A stretch of DNA of 64,000 nucleotides from NCBI GenBank assembly GCA_025612375.1, contig JAAXKN010000008.1, positions 62,001 through 126,000 of the forward strand. Direction: 5' to 3'. Within the stretch, counting starts at the first letter, position 1. Each line of letters starts with the position of its first letter. The notes beneath the pieces were generated by a model that worked only from the letters and a program-made list of their open reading frames with translations, was not told the DNA's origin and made no database searches. The translations under genes were made by a program, and so were the position numbers. Shown here piece after piece: positions 46,223 through 53,546 of this stretch. Source of the stretch: Ignavibacteria bacterium. Its GTDB lineage: Bacteria > Bacteroidota > Ignavibacteria > Ignavibacteriales > SURF-24.

Positions 46223-46238
46223 TCAGTATTTATACTGA
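46223..46238. promoter_or_regulatory. Operator S5 on the TIR side
   Basis: TCAGTA-TTTA-TACTGA ends one base before the plus-strand -35 box TTGACA. Its centre is about 43 bp before the predicted start of transcription, a class II activator position, and 33 bp (about three helical turns) from S4. Confidence 0.8.
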
Positions 46239-46267
46239 TTGACAGACCTTAAGTAATAGCTTATCTT
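46239..46267 (+). promoter_or_regulatory. Predicted promoter of the TIR operon
   Basis: TTGACA (46239-46244), a 17-bp spacer and TATCTT (46262-46267) make a good sigma-70-like promoter. The -35 box touches operator S5. A leader of about 100 bases would precede the TIR start codon. Confidence 0.72.
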
Positions 46268-46372
46268 TGCCACAGGTAATTAAAAGACGGTTTCCCCCTT
46301 CTTTTTCTAAGGAAATCAGGCTTCCCGTCTTAAAAAATTAAACATGAAACTGTAAAATAAACAGGTGCCTCA

Positions 46373-46840
46373 ATGGTAAGCTTGTATTTTTCTTATTCGC
46401 ATAAAGACCACCTCCTCAGAGATGAAATGGAAATCCGCCTCTCGGAACTCAAAAGCCAGGGAATTATTGATGAGTGGTTCGACAGCCGCGACCCTGCCTG
46501 CAGCGCAAATAATGAAGCAACTAACCTCTACTTTGAAACTGCCGATATAATACTGCTTCTGGTAAGACCTTATTTTGTTGCTTCCGACAGCAGGTACAAC
46601 TATGAAATGGAAAGAGCCATGAGAAAGCATGAAAACGGCGAGGCCAGGGTGATACCTGTTATTCTGGATCCCGGACACTGGCAGGGGACACCAACCGGTG
46701 AAACGATGCTTGAACTGTTCCCCGGAAATCCTGAGGCCAACGGCGACATATTTCGTGAAATAACCTCTGCAATCTGTGCCGCGGTAGAGGAAATTAGAGG
46801 CTCGTCACTTCCTGAACTGAAACTCGCAGGAGAGGCTTAA
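46373..46840 (+). CDS. Stand-alone TIR-domain protein
   Basis: A 155-residue protein that consists almost entirely of a bacterial TIR domain: LYFSYSHKD at the start, a BB-loop region around 33-50, ADIILLLVRPYFVASDSRYNYEMERAM, and RVIPVILDPGHW. Glu78 in YNYEMERA aligns with the position of the catalytic glutamate of NAD-cleaving TIR enzymes. The usual Gly in the BB loop is replaced (DPACSANNEA), so activity is uncertain. There is no fused sensor domain. It is followed after six bases by the 154-aa gene. Possible roles are NAD hydrolysis, nucleotide signal production or scaffolding. Confidence 0.85.
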   Translation: MVSLYFSYSHKDHLLRDEMEIRLSELKSQGIIDEWFDSRDPACSANNEATNLYFETADIILLLVRPYFVASDSRYNYEMERAMRKHENGEARVIPVILDPGHWQGTPTGETMLELFPGNPEANGDIFREITSAICAAVEEIRGSSLPELKLAGEA

Positions 46841-46846
46841 AAAACA

Positions 46847-47311
46847 ATGATTATAAAAGATCAGTACCTTATAAGCTCCGCCGGCTTCAGGCCGGGCATG
46901 AGCATAATATTCAGTAAGAAGAACAAAAACGATTTTATCCGCGCTGCATACATATATGCTGCCGACTATTTTAACGACTCATTAAGAAAACTGCACCTGG
47001 AATTTCCCCAAATTGAAACCGCCTTTTGCTCCCTTGACGAAAGCCACTTTATGGCATCTGTATATTTGAACGGTACTGCTGTAAGCAGCTGCAGGATCTG
47101 GTTCGGAGGAAATAACAGAATAACTTTCCTGACCGAATGCTCTGTGCCGGAGGGCTCTCATTGCGATTTTCTTGCCGCGGAGGAGGAAAAAGGAAGACTG
47201 TTCCTGAAATCCCTTCCTGATATCGAAAAGGAAAATAAGCTGACAATTAAACTCAGCGCCGAATACCTCTGGAAGAAATTTACTTTCCCATTAAAGAATA
47301 TTTCAAATTAA
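46847..47311 (+). CDS. Hypothetical protein, 154 aa, second gene of the TIR operon
   Basis: I do not recognise this protein. It has no signal or membrane segment. The sequence mixes helices in the first half (NDFIRAAYIYAADYFNDSL) with alternating hydrophobic strands (FMASVYLNGTAVSSCRIWFGG, RITFLTECSV) and ends in a charged helix. The six-base gap after the TIR stop indicates co-translation and a shared role. Confidence 0.72.
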   Translation: MIIKDQYLISSAGFRPGMSIIFSKKNKNDFIRAAYIYAADYFNDSLRKLHLEFPQIETAFCSLDESHFMASVYLNGTAVSSCRIWFGGNNRITFLTECSVPEGSHCDFLAAEEEKGRLFLKSLPDIEKENKLTIKLSAEYLWKKFTFPLKNISN

Positions 47312-47331
47312 GCTCTCTTGAGGACAAATAA

Positions 47332-47526
47332 ATGAAAGATTACGCCAACTACACAAACTGGAATCCTTCAAAGGGCGACTATATTAAAAGCACCCTCATC
47401 GAACAAAGAAATCTGAAGAAGAAAAGCCGCAGGAAGATAACTTTATTATCCGGCACCTTCATGGGCATTCTTTTACTCATTGCTTTGATAGTTGCTTTAA
47501 GTAAAAATACTGCGCTGTTTGGCTGA
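47332..47526 (+). CDS. Hypothetical 64-aa single-pass membrane protein
   Basis: A small protein with a soluble N-terminal half, a basic stretch (LKKKSRRK, about 29-36) and one membrane helix (about 37-58), so the N-terminus is predicted cytoplasmic. It starts 20 bases after the 154-aa gene. It could anchor the TIR or 154-aa protein to the inner membrane. The end of the gene contains a weak match (47498-47513, two mismatches) to the TCAGTA-N4-TACTGA palindrome. Confidence 0.68.
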   Translation: MKDYANYTNWNPSKGDYIKSTLIEQRNLKKKSRRKITLLSGTFMGILLLIALIVALSKNTALFG

Positions 47527-47629
47527 GAGTATAATATTTTCTTCGCCGGGGAAGAAAATTGGTACTTACTTAACAGAACCTTTCTTATTTTTCGCCGTCT
47601 AAATTTTCAGAAGGAAGAAGGGAATAGGC

Positions 47630-50266
47630 ATGAAAAAATTTACGGTTCTGTTATTGTTCTGTTTTTTGTACCAATCCGGCCTCAGCGCCCTGCCGGGAAC
47701 ACCAAAGCAGGTCAGGGCTTTTAAGGCAGCCAGAGAAATTGTAATTGACGGATACCTGAACGAACAGATATGGCAGAACCAGGCCATTCAGGATTTTACA
47801 CAAAAAAATCCTAAAGAAGGGGAAAAGGCCTCGGAAGTAACTCATGCCTGGATAGCTTACGACGAATCCTATCTTTATATAGCTGCAAAACTTTACGACT
47901 CACATCCCGATTCCATTGTAGGCCGCCTGGCAAGACGTGATAACCAGATAGATTCCGACTGGTTCGGCGTTGGGCTCGACCCCTATCTGGATAAAAGAAC
48001 AGGCTATTTCTTCCTCATCAATCCTTCTGAAACCGTCGTCGACGGGGTGTTCTATAACGACAGCTGGCAGGATAACTCCTGGGATGGCGTGTGGTACTAT
48101 GCCGCAAGAAGAGATGACCAGGGCTGGAACGTGGAGATGAAAATTCCTTTTTCACAGCTGAGGTATAAATACTCTGAACAGATGACCTGGGGAATTAACC
48201 TCTACAGGAACATACAGCGGAAAAACGAAGAAGACTACTTCCAGATGGTATCTAAAAAGGAAAGCGGCTTCGTTTCCCACTTCCCTGAGCTTATAGGACT
48301 TTCGGGAGTGGAAAAAAAGCAGAGGCTCGAAATCCTCCCCTATGTGGTCTCAAGAGCTCAGTATCTCGTGCACGATGCACAGGACCCCTTCTATAAACAA
48401 AACCAGTACAAGGTTTCTTTGGGAGGCGACATGAAGGTGGGCCTGGGGAGCAACCTTACGCTGGATGCAACATTTAACCCGGACTTCGGTCAGGTGGAAG
48501 TGGATCCCGCGGTAGTTAACCTTAGCGCCTTTGAAACTTTTTATGACGAAAAACGCCCCTTCTTTATAGAGGGATCCAACATATTCAGCTTCGGATCTGG
48601 CGGATCAAACAATAACTGGGGCTTCAACTGGGGAAACCCGAACCTTTTCTACTCACGCCGGATAGGCCGCACCCCGCAGGGCGAGGCAAATGATAACGAC
48701 TACTCCGACTTTCCGAATGAGACAAGAATTATTGGCGCGGCTAAGCTTACGGGCAAAATCGGAAGCGGCTGGTCGGTAGGCGCGGTAAATGCCGTAACAC
48801 AAAGGACATTTGCCGAACTGGACTTAGGCGGGGTAAGAACACAGCAGGAAGTTGAACCCCTTACCAACTATACGGCTTTAAGATCTCAGAAGGAATTTAA
48901 TTCAGGAAACCAGGCCCTTGGATTTATGTTTACCTCAGTCATGCGCAGCCTTAAGGATGAAGGTCTCAAAGAACGCTTAAGCGATCATTCATATGTGTTC
49001 GGGCTGGACGGCTGGACAATGCTGGATGAGAATAATACATACGTCCTTACAGGCTATATGGCAGGCTCATACGTGCACGGAACAAAAGACTATATGATAA
49101 GCATGCAGGAATCCCCCGTACGCTATATGCAGAGGCCCGACGCAAAGTACGCGGTTCTGGACAGCAATATAAATTCCATGGCGGGCTTTCTGGGCAGGGT
49201 AACGCTGAATAAGCAGAAAGGAAATTTCTATGTAAATGCGGCCTTTGGCGCCGTGTCCCCGGGCTTTGAGGTAAATGACCTCGGCTACCAGTGGAGGGCT
49301 GACGTTATAAACTCACACGTTGTTGTGGGCTACAGGTGGTTTGATCCCGACAATTTTATGTTTAGAAATAAACAGCTCTATGCGGCACACTTCAGAAGCT
49401 ATAATTTTGACGGCGATGCCCTTGTATCGGGTTATTTTGTAATGTCAGACCTGCAGTTCCTGAATTACTACGGAATGAATGTGCAGGCCATCTATTTCCA
49501 GCGGGGCTATCACAACACTCTTACGCGGGGAGGCCCCATTGTAAGTAACCCCGCGGGCTATGAAATAGATCTGAGCGGATCGACAGACAGCAGGAAAAAT
49601 GTGGTGCTTAACGTTTCCGGCTCTTATTCGGGCGATGAAATGAAAAGCCTCTACCGCAACGTATCGGCCGATATTGAGTGGAGGCCCGCCACGCAGGCAA
49701 CCTTCAGCATAGGTCCTTCTGTAAGCACGGTAAGTGAGAACCTGCAGTGGATAGATAACTTCAGCGACCCCGTGGCCGTAAATACATACGGCACGCGATA
49801 CGTGTTCGGAAAGATGAAGCAGACAACCATTTCAGCCAACATCAGGCTCAACTGGACGTTTACCCCAACGCTCAGCCTGCAGGTGTTCATGCAGCCTTTG
49901 ATATCAACGGGAAAATTTACTGATTTCAAGGAGCTCTCGGCCCCAAGATCATTAAGCTACAGAACCTATGAAGCCTCACAGGTAAGCTACGATAAAGAGA
50001 ATAATCAGTATACTGTAAAGCCGGATAAGAATGCCGAGGCATTCACGTTCGATAACCCCGACTTTAACTTTAAGTCCTTAAGGGGCAACGTGGTCCTAAG
50101 GTGGGAATTCATGGCGGGATCGTCATTATACCTCGTATGGACGCAGTCGAAATTAAACGAAGACAACCCGGGCGATATGTCCTTCAGGCGCGACTTTACA
50201 AACCTCCTGAATGCCCAGCCCGACAACATATTCCTCCTCAAGTTCGCCTACTGGCTGAACTACTAA
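47630..50266 (+). CDS. DUF5916 outer-membrane protein with CBM9-like domain
   Basis: An 878-residue exported protein with a signal peptide (about 1-19). Residues about 30-220 form a carbohydrate-binding family 9-like domain (EIVIDGYLNEQIWQN, VTHAWIAYDESYLYIAAKLYD, WNVEMKIPFSQLRY). The rest is rich in alternating aromatic strands typical of an outer-membrane beta-barrel and matches the DUF5916 layout, including DPAVVNLSAFETFYDEKRPFFIEG. Function of the family is unknown; a role in polysaccharide or peptide handling is guessed. It begins 103 bp after the TIR operon and may or may not share its promoter. Confidence 0.88.
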   Translation: MKKFTVLLLFCFLYQSGLSALPGTPKQVRAFKAAREIVIDGYLNEQIWQNQAIQDFTQKNPKEGEKASEVTHAWIAYDESYLYIAAKLYDSHPDSIVGRLARRDNQIDSDWFGVGLDPYLDKRTGYFFLINPSETVVDGVFYNDSWQDNSWDGVWYYAARRDDQGWNVEMKIPFSQLRYKYSEQMTWGINLYRNIQRKNEEDYFQMVSKKESGFVSHFPELIGLSGVEKKQRLEILPYVVSRAQYLVHDAQDPFYKQNQYKVSLGGDMKVGLGSNLTLDATFNPDFGQVEVDPAVVNLSAFETFYDEKRPFFIEGSNIFSFGSGGSNNNWGFNWGNPNLFYSRRIGRTPQGEANDNDYSDFPNETRIIGAAKLTGKIGSGWSVGAVNAVTQRTFAELDLGGVRTQQEVEPLTNYTALRSQKEFNSGNQALGFMFTSVMRSLKDEGLKERLSDHSYVFGLDGWTMLDENNTYVLTGYMAGSYVHGTKDYMISMQESPVRYMQRPDAKYAVLDSNINSMAGFLGRVTLNKQKGNFYVNAAFGAVSPGFEVNDLGYQWRADVINSHVVVGYRWFDPDNFMFRNKQLYAAHFRSYNFDGDALVSGYFVMSDLQFLNYYGMNVQAIYFQRGYHNTLTRGGPIVSNPAGYEIDLSGSTDSRKNVVLNVSGSYSGDEMKSLYRNVSADIEWRPATQATFSIGPSVSTVSENLQWIDNFSDPVAVNTYGTRYVFGKMKQTTISANIRLNWTFTPTLSLQVFMQPLISTGKFTDFKELSAPRSLSYRTYEASQVSYDKENNQYTVKPDKNAEAFTFDNPDFNFKSLRGNVVLRWEFMAGSSLYLVWTQSKLNEDNPGDMSFRRDFTNLLNAQPDNIFLLKFAYWLNY

Positions 50267-50285
50267 GAGACAGAGAAATGTGTTT

Positions 50286-50319
50286 AACCGGGAAGGGGTA
50301 AGACAGCCTCTTTCCGGTT
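50286..50319 (+). terminator. Hairpin after the DUF5916 gene
   Basis: A 13-bp stem with two G-T pairs (50286-50298 with 50307-50319) encloses eight bases. The downstream sequence is AT-rich but lacks a pure T-run. Confidence 0.55.
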
Positions 50320-50391
50320 ATAATAAAATAATCAAAATTCCTTCGCGCGTAAGCTGTTAAGTAAAATGTTTACCTGGCCTTTTCCCCGATA

Positions 50392-50898
50392 TTATTTGCT
50401 CATCCCCTTCCATCTATTTATCCTGCTTTCAACTTCAGAAGCCGGCAGCCACATACTATTTTCAGCTATAAACTCCAGCTTTTCAGCAGCAGCAGACGGA
50501 TCCATAATTTTATTCTTTACCAGTTCATCCAGTATCCAGATCATTCCTTTTACCTCAATCCCATTCCTCGTAGCAAACGCTCTTAAGGCCCTGTCACTGC
50601 TTAATAATATTCCATTTTTTATTTGGGTCAGTAAAAATACTGAACAATCGGCATCAGAAAGTGACCTGTTCTCAGAGAGTTCAAATATTTGGGCAACTTC
50701 CTCGCCGTTGTATGAATAGATATTTATCCTTTTATCCTTGACGTACTTGCCGATTTTTCTTTTTTGCCCTGTATCCTCAATCTCATTAATAACAAAATCA
50801 CTTGTCCAGAATTCATAATCCAGCTTTAGGCATAAATCCATCAGTTCAGAATCCAATAAGCTGAAAATTATATTGGCATCTTTAACTATTATTCTCAT
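50392..50898 (-). CDS. PIN-domain protein
   Basis: A 168-residue protein. The four acidic positions of the PIN nuclease fold are visible as Asp7 (VKDANI), Glu39 (INEIE), Asp84 (SDADCSV) and Asp102 (SSDRAL), so it probably cleaves RNA with Mg2+ or Mn2+. It overlaps the stop of the upstream HTH-ImmA gene by four bases (ATGA at 50895-50898), which points to a linked pair. Such PIN/ImmA pairs resemble toxin-antitoxin or phage-regulator modules. A perfect copy of the TCAGTA-N4-TACTGA palindrome lies in its coding sequence (50628-50643). Confidence 0.87.
   Translation of the reverse strand: MRIIVKDANIIFSLLDSELMDLCLKLDYEFWTSDFVINEIEDTGQKRKIGKYVKDKRINIYSYNGEEVAQIFELSENRSLSDADCSVFLLTQIKNGILLSSDRALRAFATRNGIEVKGMIWILDELVKNKIMDPSAAAEKLEFIAENSMWLPASEVESRINRWKGMSK
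50628..50643. promoter_or_regulatory. Isolated TCAGTA-N4-TACTGA palindrome inside the PIN gene
   Basis: TCAGTAAAAATACTGA, identical over all 16 bases to sites S3 and S4. It is in frame within codons for FSVFLLT on the minus strand. Whether it binds anything is unknown. Confidence 0.5.
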
Positions 50899-51947
50899 AA
50901 TATCGGATTATGCTCCAGATCAAATTTATCTATTCCAACATTTGCTAAAACGGCGGCTTTACTTATAGTGATTATGCCTTCAGCAAGTGCTCTGGACAAT
51001 AGTTTTTTAAACCTTTTGGGATTTTCCTCTCCTGCATACTTACCGGGTTCATTTTTAGTCCATCCGTGCTTTGAGAATTTTATACATACCTCCTTATATT
51101 TGGAGGCAGTTATAATCTCCAGCTCATATGCCCGCCTGATTATTGCCTGTAGTGAGATGCCATATTCTTCCTTTATGGCACACAGTTCGTCCAGGCGGAA
51201 ATAATTTCTTTTCTGTCCAAATTCCCTGAATAATACTTCCTTTGGAAGCAGCAGCGCACCTGAAAAACTATGGCAAAGCCGTTCTTTTTCTTTTGCATCA
51301 CCGGATTCAATATTTAATAAAATATGGGCCAGCTCATGTGCTGCCGTAAACCTTTTGCGCGTCAGGTCCTGAATATTTTTATTTACAACTATTAAAGAAT
51401 AATCTTCCGTCCTTGCTGCAAGGCCGTCAAAAGTCTCAGGAGCATCAGCTTCATAAACTTTTAATTCATTATCCTCAAGCGTTTCAATCAGGTTTGGCAT
51501 GGAATCTAACCCCAGCTTCCATTCTTCACGGAGTTTAACTGCAGCAGCTTCTGCATCGGCCAGACTTTTTATTTTAATGTCCTTTAACGGGTTTACAAAT
51601 TTTTTATCCATACCCAGCAAACATTCCAATTCCAGGTATCTTTCCAGATAATCTTTGGCAATTTCCTTGATCGATTTTTCCTCTTTAACCGTCAGTTTAG
51701 ACTTTTTCCTAAACTCAAATTCATTTACCGGAGCATCAATTCTTCTGAAAAAGTAATCAGTTTTAACATTAAGCGCCCTTGACAATGCAATTAAAGTAGT
51801 ACTATCCGGTTTCCTCAGGCCCTTCTCGTAATTCTGCAGAGCCTGTTTGGTTACTTTTCTGCCTATTGAAGCTGCCAGATCCTCCAAAGACAGCCCGGCC
51901 ATTATTCTGGCCGATTTCAGACGATTTCCAAATAATTCTTCAAACAT
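50895..51947 (-). CDS. XRE-type HTH regulator fused to ImmA/IrrE metallopeptidase
   Basis: A 350-residue protein. An N-terminal helix-turn-helix (about 5-60: SARIMAGLSLEDLAASIGRKVTKQALQNYEKG) is joined through a helical linker to an ImmA/IrrE (COG2856) zinc metallopeptidase with HELAH at 204-208. Such proteins sense stress and cleave a partner repressor. I chose the ATG at 51947 because AGGGAGG lies just before it; a TTG at 51977 would sit inside the promoter. It is translationally coupled to the PIN gene. The promoter lies within an inverted repeat, suggesting autoregulation. Confidence 0.92.
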   Translation of the reverse strand: MFEELFGNRLKSARIMAGLSLEDLAASIGRKVTKQALQNYEKGLRKPDSTTLIALSRALNVKTDYFFRRIDAPVNEFEFRKKSKLTVKEEKSIKEIAKDYLERYLELECLLGMDKKFVNPLKDIKIKSLADAEAAAVKLREEWKLGLDSMPNLIETLEDNELKVYEADAPETFDGLAARTEDYSLIVVNKNIQDLTRKRFTAAHELAHILLNIESGDAKEKERLCHSFSGALLLPKEVLFREFGQKRNYFRLDELCAIKEEYGISLQAIIRRAYELEIITASKYKEVCIKFSKHGWTKNEPGKYAGEENPKRFKKLLSRALAEGIITISKAAVLANVGIDKFDLEHNPIL

Positions 51948-51960
51948 ATAACCTCCCTTA

Positions 51961-51998
51961 TGTTGACAATTTAGCATAAATAGTTGTTTTTGTCAACA
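51961..51998 (-). promoter_or_regulatory. Promoter and operator of the HTH-ImmA/PIN pair
   Basis: On the minus strand TTGACA (51991-51996), a 17-bp spacer and TAAATT (51968-51973) form a sigma-70-like promoter. TGTTGACA (51961-51968) and TGTCAACA (51991-51998) are an eight-bp inverted repeat covering the -35 and -10 ends, a good position for repression by the HTH protein itself. Confidence 0.68.
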
Positions 51999-52063
51999 CT
52001 CTTTAAATTCCCTCTCTGAGGAATCCATAACCGGTATCAGTAGGAGAATAAAGCCATATGAAG

Positions 52064-52100
52064 TAAAACAAAAAGCCCCGAATTAAAAATCCGGGGCTTT
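52064..52100 (-). terminator. Intrinsic terminator of galM
   Basis: AAAGCCCCG (52072-52080) pairs with CGGGGCTTT (52092-52100). On the minus strand the stem is followed by TTTTTGTTTT. Confidence 0.85.
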
Positions 52101-52145
52101 CCTGTTCATACTTTGCCAGATGCTCTGATCATTCTGTTTAACAGC

Positions 52146-53294
52146 TTATTTCACGCTGAAACGGTACATTGTGGTCGACTTGTACTCTTTCCCGGGCTCA
52201 AGAATTGTACTTGGGAATTCAGGATGATTCGGGGAATCGGGGAAGTGCTGCGTCTCAAGACACAACGCGTTGCGGAATCCGTAGGCGCTGCCGCTTTTAC
52301 CCTTAAGTGTGCCGTCCAGGAAATTGCCCGAGTAAAACTGAACGCCCGGCTCTGTGGTCAGTACTTCCATAAAACGCCCTGTTGTTGACTCGTAAACCGT
52401 TGCCGCTGTTTTTAACTCGCCGTCATTTGTGGTGCTGAGAACCCAGTTGTGGTCGTAGCCTCTTCCAAACTCCAATTGCTCGTCCTTATCATTTATCCTT
52501 TCGCCAACTTTGTGCGCCGTTGTAAAGTCAAAAGGAGTATTTTTTACTTCCTTAAGCTCACCAGTCGGTATAAGTCCCTTGTTTACAGGAGTAAATTTGT
52601 CTGCATTTATCATCAGCTCATGATCCAGGATGTCGCCCGAGCCCTCGCCCTTCAGATTGAAATAGGAATGGTTTGTAAGGTTTACGGGAGTTGCCTTGTC
52701 TGTAGTTGCAAGGTATTCTACCTTAAGTGCGTTGTCATCCGTAAGAGAGTAAGTTACAGTAACATCCAGGTTTCCCGGGTAGTGCTCCTCACCGTCACGG
52801 CTTAAATAGTGAAGCTTTAACTGCGGAACGTTGTTCTGAACGGACGCCTCGGCCTGCCAGACAACCTTGTCGAAGCCTTTAATTCCGCCGTGAAGAGAGC
52901 ACGGTATACCGCCCGGAGTGTTGTTAATTGCAAGCTTGTATTCTTCTGTCCCAATCTTAAAAGTCCCGTATGCAATGCGGTTGCCGTAGCGCCCGATGAT
53001 TGCGCCGAAATACGGGCAATTCTTTATGTATTCATCCTGCGTGTACCCCTCAATGGAGTTAAAACCAAGCACAACGTCTGAAAAGTTATTATTATTGTCC
53101 GGCACAACAAGCCTTACAACTATGCCCCCGTAATTCGTGATATCGGCTTTCATACCCTTGCTGTTGCTTAAAGTGTATAAGGAAACATTCACTCCATCAG
53201 GAGTTTTTCCGAAAGGACTTTCGCTTGTTGTCTGCGCCAGGCAGACGGCAGATAAGATAAAGAAAGTAAATATGGAAAGTATCAGTTTTGACAT
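52146..53294 (-). CDS. galM: Exported aldose 1-epimerase (galactose mutarotase)
   Basis: A 382-residue mutarotase with a signal peptide (1-20, ending CLAQ), so it works in the periplasm. Catalytic residues are His209 in NLTNHSYFNL and Glu347 in CLETQHFPDSPNH, with His135 in SLHGG. It interconverts alpha and beta anomers of galactose, glucose or related aldoses. Periplasmic location suggests a role in handling sugars before uptake. No other sugar genes are adjacent. Confidence 0.93.
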   Translation of the reverse strand: MSKLILSIFTFFILSAVCLAQTTSESPFGKTPDGVNVSLYTLSNSKGMKADITNYGGIVVRLVVPDNNNNFSDVVLGFNSIEGYTQDEYIKNCPYFGAIIGRYGNRIAYGTFKIGTEEYKLAINNTPGGIPCSLHGGIKGFDKVVWQAEASVQNNVPQLKLHYLSRDGEEHYPGNLDVTVTYSLTDDNALKVEYLATTDKATPVNLTNHSYFNLKGEGSGDILDHELMINADKFTPVNKGLIPTGELKEVKNTPFDFTTAHKVGERINDKDEQLEFGRGYDHNWVLSTTNDGELKTAATVYESTTGRFMEVLTTEPGVQFYSGNFLDGTLKGKSGSAYGFRNALCLETQHFPDSPNHPEFPSTILEPGKEYKSTTMYRFSVK

Positions 53295-53546
53295 GTAATA
53301 CCCCTAATTATGTATTTATAATTGAAAAAGGATTTACTGACTGACTACACCAATTCCGGAACAGAATCTTTTATACGACAAATTTAATTTTGTAAATATT
53401 TTTTTGATAAGCAACTCTTGAGAATAGCTTTATTTTCTTTAAATTGCGCCCTCAAATTCTGTTTTATTTCTCGTGTTTTTGATATATTGTTGCAATATTG
53501 CGAAAGAAAGTGAATGTAAGATTTTTAGAACTTTGCCCCGGATTTT

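Larger units (their letters stand above)
45820..46372. other. 553-bp divergent regulatory region between kinase and TIR operons
   Basis: No gene is recognisable. The region holds two facing-away promoters, six TCAGTA/TACTGA palindromes and two AAAAGT/ACTTTT palindromes. The left and right ends are near mirror images. The middle (about 45995-46090) is AT-rich without an evident feature except a T8 run near 46080. Confidence 0.8.

Noticed and set aside
45873-46238. CRISPR-like array of short repeats
   Set aside because: Spacing between the TCAGTA palindromes is irregular (19, 83, 122, 92 and 33 bp between centres), the repeats are only 16 bp and no cas gene is near.
46373-46840. Thoeris defence system
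   Set aside because: Only a TIR domain is present. No ThsA-type SIR2/SLOG NAD-binding effector is adjacent, and the next two genes do not resemble it.
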